NCBI GenBank assembly: GCA_009692515.1
Contig: SHZA01000014.1
Coordinates: forward strand, 1 to 48,675
DNA length: 48,675 bases
Direction: 5' to 3'
From: Bdellovibrionales bacterium
GTDB lineage: Bacteria; Bdellovibrionota; FAC87; UBA2466
The position numbers and the translations under genes were made by a program. The notes below the pieces were generated by a model, which had not been told where the DNA came from, ran no database searches, and worked only from the letters and a program-made list of their open reading frames with translations. This document shows, piece after piece, positions 45,035 to 48,675 of the stretch (positions are counted from its first letter, which is position 1; every line of letters begins with the position of its first letter).

Positions 45035-45805
45035 ATGCGGCAGTTATATTTTCAACGAAGTGGGGATTATAAAAGCAATGAAAAAACAGATCGAAAACTA
45101 GTCTCATTAGTTCTAGAGCACGCCAAAAAAGTAATTGCTCATCCCTCCAGACCTCAGATCTTAAAACTGGATGTTTTCTCTAGAGTCCCTTTGGGTGAAA
45201 TAGCTCTTGATGAAACGCTGGAAGAAAACCCTATTTTAAGTGAAGTGACTCCTGAGACTCTTCAGGTTGAGGTGACAGAGCAGCGGCCTTTTAGTTGTGT
45301 CGCAATGCTAGATGCAAGTTCTTCGATGTCGGGGGATAAACATCTCCTAGCTAGTATTGCAGTCGCCGTTTTATTGCTCCAAATTAACTCTTCAGATGCC
45401 GGTGTTATTGTTTTTTCTTCGAAAGCCAAGGCCATAAAAAAGCTGGCGGTGGAGGAATCTCTAGAAACCACAGTCCTTAAATTCTTAAAATCGCAACCTC
45501 GTGGGTTTACCAATATTGCTCTCGGACTCGAAGAGGGATTAAAGCAATTTCATCAATCGGGTGCGGGAAGAAAGAAGATCGGCTTAATTGCAACGGACGG
45601 ACGGTCTACCGAGGGAAAAGACCCTGTTAACGTGGCAAAAAAGTATGATTTTTTGGTCGTTCTCCATCTTCATGGACCAGGAAGTCACTTAGAGGCATCT
45701 AAAATGATGGCGAGCCATGGAAACGGCATCTGTTTAGAGGTGGAAACATTTCAGGAGCTTCCGAAGAAACTTTACGAGGCTGTTCGGTTATTGGCTCGTC
45801 GATAA
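45035..45805 (+). CDS. VWA-domain protein of the kam operon, possible -1 frame fusion to the AAA protein
   Basis: 256 residues from the ATG at 45035. An intact VWA domain has DASSS (D93, S95, S97), Thr in GFTNIALG (T159) and the Asp in LIATDGRS (D188). The frame is open upstream to 44876 with no ATG, GTG or TTG before 45035. That upstream part is protein-like (KGVPIFFPIELVEQQQ) and joins the AAA gene at the A10 tract. A -1 slip would add 44 residues and give a fusion of about 575 residues (AAA plus VWA), the layout of ChlD/BchD. With no slip, translation would have to start at 45035, where the ribosome site is poor. The VWA protein likely partners the AAA protein. Confidence 0.75.
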   Translation: MRQLYFQRSGDYKSNEKTDRKLVSLVLEHAKKVIAHPSRPQILKLDVFSRVPLGEIALDETLEENPILSEVTPETLQVEVTEQRPFSCVAMLDASSSMSGDKHLLASIAVAVLLLQINSSDAGVIVFSSKAKAIKKLAVEESLETTVLKFLKSQPRGFTNIALGLEEGLKQFHQSGAGRKKIGLIATDGRSTEGKDPVNVAKKYDFLVVLHLHGPGSHLEASKMMASHGNGICLEVETFQELPKKLYEAVRLLARR

Positions 45806-45965
45806 ACTTTGGGTTGCTTATTAGCGCTTGGCCGAGGACAGGTTTAAGGTCATAGAAGCGTTAATAGAGGGGGCGGGATGTTTGAGCCTGTTGCGTTATA
45901 GCATTGGGAGACCCCTCACCATTTTTTAATTTCTAAAGAGGGCAAAGTTAGAATAAGCTGCTGTT

Positions 45966-47363
45966 ATGGATTACGAAAAACCTTGGAACCGATCTTCAAA
46001 CTTACAATTTCCAATAGCAATCCGAAACCTAGTTTATCAAACCTTTAGATTTCGCCCACTGAAAAAATTGGGGCATACCTATTATCAAGTGACAGCAAAA
46101 AAGATTGGAAAGGTTCTACAAAATATCGCCAGTTCCTCAAACGTTTTTTTAACTGGAGCGGAGGAGAAGCTTTTTATTCCCGGTATTTCGGAACTTAATT
46201 TTTTGATTGTGAAGGATAAAGAAATTAGGGAGGGGGAAATTTGGGATCTCAGGACCGATTATTTTGAAATCAAGAGAAAATTTCCAATGATGGGGGATCT
46301 TAATGTAACCTGTTCTTCCGATTTGAAACAATTAGAGATCTCCGCCTCGGCAACCTCAAATTGGTTTTCCGATAGAAAAAAACTGAGTCATGACAATTGG
46401 AAATCTAGTAAACCCAAAGAAAGTATTCCTACTCAGCTATCAAGCCAATTAGCTCTTAGTGTTCATTGTTTTAGTAAGGCTCAAAAGTATCTTATTAGTT
46501 CTCGTCGTAAAAGTTCCGCTTTTTACCGCATCAAGTTTCTTAAATATATTGGTAGAACTTTATTTCTATGCTCTGGAGAGAACCTAGAATCTCTGGATTT
46601 GCAAACTCCAGCTGTTTTAATGGCACATGCCTATTATCAGATCCAGCAATTAGCTGAACTTGCTGATAAAGAACAAAGGGCAAATAAGGTAGATTTTAAA
46701 TTGAATTTCAGAGAAAAAAAGGGGGCTAGGTTTGGTGCTGAGATTTTAAATAGAAGTTGGATTTACAAATTAAGAAAAACAGAGCCATCTTTTTCTATGT
46801 TAAGAGCCAGTTCCTGTCCTTTGGTATTAATCCCACAATCTAATTTGACCTTGGTGAGTGCGGTAAATATTTTCAGTCACTTTGTAGCTTTATTTTCTTC
46901 GTTTGATGAAGAGCCTAAAGAGGTTCCCCTTATTGTGTCACCAACCACTTTTGATCTGCTGGCCTCTGGCTGGCACTGGGGAAATACTTTTTCTCACTTG
47001 AATTGGGCCTACCCTGCGCAGGTAGAAGATACCGATTGGCTGAAACACTGTCGATTTGCAACTTATTATCGCTTAAAGGAAAGCCTTTTATTAGGAAGAA
47101 ATTTAATCATAGGTAATCTAATCTCACAGTCTCCTGAAAACATTCATAGAACCCTAAAAGATTTCACGAGGTTATCATTAATAGCAAAAGCGAAAGAAAA
47201 TCTATCAGATTTAGACCTTATTAATAAATTGGAACAGCAGTATCCAAATACGACGCAACTTTTTGAATTGTTAATTAAAAAACAACAGCCCATTAATCTT
47301 CAATCTCTTGTTCAGGGAACGTTAAATATTCTCAAGGAAGGACAATCGACTCTATATTCTTAA
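45966..47363 (+). CDS. Protein of unknown function (degenerate nucleotidyltransferase-like start)
   Basis: A 465-residue soluble protein without signal or membrane segments. Residues about 55-85 (VFLTGAEEKLFIPGISELNFLIVKD, in part SELNFLIV) recall the G[S]..(S)D[hD] strand pair of polymerase-beta nucleotidyltransferases, but the catalytic Asp positions are Glu and Asn, so activity is unlikely. The middle is helical with HCFSKAQKYL. It is followed 20 nt later by an FkbM methyltransferase, suggesting one transcript. I do not recognise a family. Confidence 0.65.
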   Translation: MDYEKPWNRSSNLQFPIAIRNLVYQTFRFRPLKKLGHTYYQVTAKKIGKVLQNIASSSNVFLTGAEEKLFIPGISELNFLIVKDKEIREGEIWDLRTDYFEIKRKFPMMGDLNVTCSSDLKQLEISASATSNWFSDRKKLSHDNWKSSKPKESIPTQLSSQLALSVHCFSKAQKYLISSRRKSSAFYRIKFLKYIGRTLFLCSGENLESLDLQTPAVLMAHAYYQIQQLAELADKEQRANKVDFKLNFREKKGARFGAEILNRSWIYKLRKTEPSFSMLRASSCPLVLIPQSNLTLVSAVNIFSHFVALFSSFDEEPKEVPLIVSPTTFDLLASGWHWGNTFSHLNWAYPAQVEDTDWLKHCRFATYYRLKESLLLGRNLIIGNLISQSPENIHRTLKDFTRLSLIAKAKENLSDLDLINKLEQQYPNTTQLFELLIKKQQPINLQSLVQGTLNILKEGQSTLYS

Positions 47364-47383
47364 CTGAAAATAGTTATCTTAAT

Positions 47384-48331
47384 ATGAAAATGGTTTTAAT
47401 CAGAGACTGGATAAAAAGTTTAAAATATAAACCCACCTACTTCTTTTCGATTCCCATTCTATTGAAGGGAATTCAATTCAGATTGCTGGCTAGTCTTGGA
47501 GGTGATCTTATTGATTATCGCTTACCATGGGGGAATAAAATTAATATTTCCTTGAAAGAGGCTATAGGGCGAGCGGTAGCTTTTTCTGGGGTTTATGAAC
47601 TTGGAATGATGGAAATAATTGAGAGACTTCTTAAACCAGGTAACTGTGTGGTCGATGTGGGTGCCAATATTGGGTATGTCACTAGTTTAATGGCGCGAAA
47701 AGTGGGACCTAAGGGAAAGGTTCTAGCCTTTGAACCAGAACCTATAGTGGCTCAGAAATTAAAAAATAATGTAGCACTTTGGAACAAATCCAAAAATGCA
47801 GAGGTTCAAATTATTATAGGTGCCTTATCCAAATGTTCTGGAACTCAAGAATTTTTTCAACGTGGGTTAATGGTGGACTCAAATGGAAATACTAATAGTG
47901 GTTTGGGAACCCTTGAAAAGTTAGATAACATTAATAATAAAAATTCAATTTCAGTGAAGCTCTATACCTTAGACACATTTTTTTCTGAAGCCTCCTCACA
48001 AATTGATCTAATGAAGGTGGACGTAGAAGGGCATGAACTTTCTGTGTTTGAAGGCTCTGAAAAACTTTTTTCTGAACACAGAGTTAAATATGTGGTGTTT
48101 GAAGAACATCGTGGAAATAATGCGCCCACCATTCAGTGGTTACAAAAGCACGGATATTTTGTTTGGGGAATTCAAAAAAAGTTTACGTCGGTCGAGCTTA
48201 TTCCTGTAGCGAAACCCTTCCGAATAAGTAATTGGGAACCTACCAATTACTTTGCTTCTATTGAAGCGAATGTAGCGGAGCAATTCTCTGCTGGTTCTTG
48301 GAGAGTATTACGTTTCTTTAGGGCTCACTAG
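47384..48331 (+). CDS. FkbM-family methyltransferase
   Basis: A 315-residue protein. The SAM-binding motif I is VVDVGANIGYVT, followed by VLAFEPEP, and the FkbM hallmark IDLMKVDVEGHELSVFEGS is complete. The N-terminal 75 residues are a family-typical lead. FkbM enzymes O-methylate sugars or small molecules; the substrate is unknown. An in-frame second ATG lies two codons into the gene. It lies 20 nt after the unknown gene and 14 nt before the small gene that follows. Confidence 0.85.
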   Translation: MKMVLIRDWIKSLKYKPTYFFSIPILLKGIQFRLLASLGGDLIDYRLPWGNKINISLKEAIGRAVAFSGVYELGMMEIIERLLKPGNCVVDVGANIGYVTSLMARKVGPKGKVLAFEPEPIVAQKLKNNVALWNKSKNAEVQIIIGALSKCSGTQEFFQRGLMVDSNGNTNSGLGTLEKLDNINNKNSISVKLYTLDTFFSEASSQIDLMKVDVEGHELSVFEGSEKLFSEHRVKYVVFEEHRGNNAPTIQWLQKHGYFVWGIQKKFTSVELIPVAKPFRISNWEPTNYFASIEANVAEQFSAGSWRVLRFFRAH

Positions 48332-48345
48332 GTAGATAGGAAAAA

Positions 48346-48555
48346 ATGGATCCAGTGACTAAAACGCGCCTAAAAAAAAGCATTATCTCTCACCGCGAGA
48401 GGTGCGCTACCTTTCCATCGTTAAAGGAACTAGAAGAGTATGGGTTTACAAAAAAGCAGGTTGAGTTTGGGGTAAAGGATAAAATAATCGAACAGCTTTA
48501 TGCCACGCTAACTAGCGGAGCCATCATTAAGGTGTTTAAAGTAAAAATAGACTAA
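48346..48555 (+). CDS. Small basic protein of unknown function
   Basis: A 69-residue basic protein starting MDPVTKTRLKKSIISHRERC, with a predicted helical first half and a short beta end. AGGAAA six nt before the ATG supports translation. It follows the FkbM gene by 14 nt, so it is likely cotranscribed. The helix-rich SLKELEEYGFTKKQVEFGV might be a small helix-turn-helix, but I would not claim it. Confidence 0.55.
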   Translation: MDPVTKTRLKKSIISHRERCATFPSLKELEEYGFTKKQVEFGVKDKIIEQLYATLTSGAIIKVFKVKID

Positions 48556-48620
48556 TTAAGTTTCTAACAAAAGGGGACCCTAGTTAGACCAAAGGGGGCT
48601 CTCCCACCGTTTGATTTCTT

Positions 48621-48654
48621 AATGCCCTAAGCGAAGAGTAAAGTTTTGGGCATT
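48621..48654. terminator. Weak stem-loop at the end of the window
   Basis: AATGCCC (48621-48627) pairs with GGGCATT (48648-48654) across a 20-nt loop. It is followed by TAATTTG rather than a strong T-run, so it is only a weak candidate to end the transcript of the small gene 65 nt upstream. Confidence 0.3.
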
Positions 48655-48675
48655 TAATTTGCATTATTAAGCTAA

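Noticed and set aside
1-48675. tRNA genes, CRISPR arrays, insertion sequences, prophage
   Set aside because: None recognised by eye: no cloverleaf candidates, no regularly spaced repeats, no transposase or integrase motifs. A tRNA scan would be needed to exclude them fully.

Overview
The window reads as ordinary, gene-dense chromosome of an AT-rich Gram-negative bacterium. I found no phage, insertion sequence, CRISPR array, rRNA or tRNA. Gram-negative envelope genes (LolC/E-type permease, LolB-like lipoprotein, many Sec signal peptides), a complete Bat operon, a class I lysyl-tRNA synthetase, a PgpH-YbeY pair and a myo-inositol-phosphate synthase together suggest a deltaproteobacterium-like or Bdellovibrionota lineage. 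That placement is inference from gene content. Coding is compact: many genes overlap by 1-11 nt, and three convergent pairs overlap at their 3' ends.

Layout. 1-2.4 kb: a zinc-finger SDR protein, tail to tail with an eight-cysteine zinc protein, then a lone PhnA/YjdM C-terminal domain. 2.4-8.4 kb: secreted patatin-like protein, dolichol/phytol-kinase-like membrane protein, secreted M14 carboxypeptidase, GNAT acetyltransferase, small exported protein. 8.3-12 kb: rnr-ubiB. 12.1-14.7 kb: two divergent exported proteins, each with an in-frame minisatellite. 14.7-17.6 kb: small exported protein, FabL-like enoyl-ACP reductase, DUF4340 protein, rpoZ. 17.8-24.5 kb: Bat operon (moxR, DUF58, membrane protein, batA, batB-batC fusion, batD). 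24.5-28.5 kb: 2Fe-2S ferredoxin, class I LysRS, Pro-rich anchored protein, LolC/E-like permease. 28.4-34.5 kb: ybeY and pgpH, small abundant-looking exported protein, trmL, miaB, gamma-carbonic anhydrase-like protein. 34.4-39.6 kb: orphan polytopic membrane protein, ino1, alpha/beta hydrolase, LolB-like lipoprotein. 39.6-41.7 kb: degenerate receiver protein, OmpR-type regulator, membrane PilZ protein. 41.7-45.8 kb: lysine 5,6-aminomutase (kamD, kamE) coupled to an AAA+ ATPase and a VWA protein. 45.9-48.6 kb: unknown protein, FkbM methyltransferase, small unknown protein.

The most interesting system is kamD-kamE-AAA-VWA. AAA+/VWA pairs act as chelatases and activases on other cofactor enzymes (CobS/CobT, BchI/BchD, CbbQ/CbbO, NorQ/NorD). 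Here such a pair is translationally linked to a B12/PLP aminomutase, a class of enzyme that inactivates and needs reactivation. The AAA gene ends in an A10 tract containing the dnaX-type slippery heptamer. The -1 frame runs open from there into the VWA gene, which has no good start codon of its own in the upstream open part. Slippage would give a ChlD-like AAA-VWA fusion next to the AAA-only protein.
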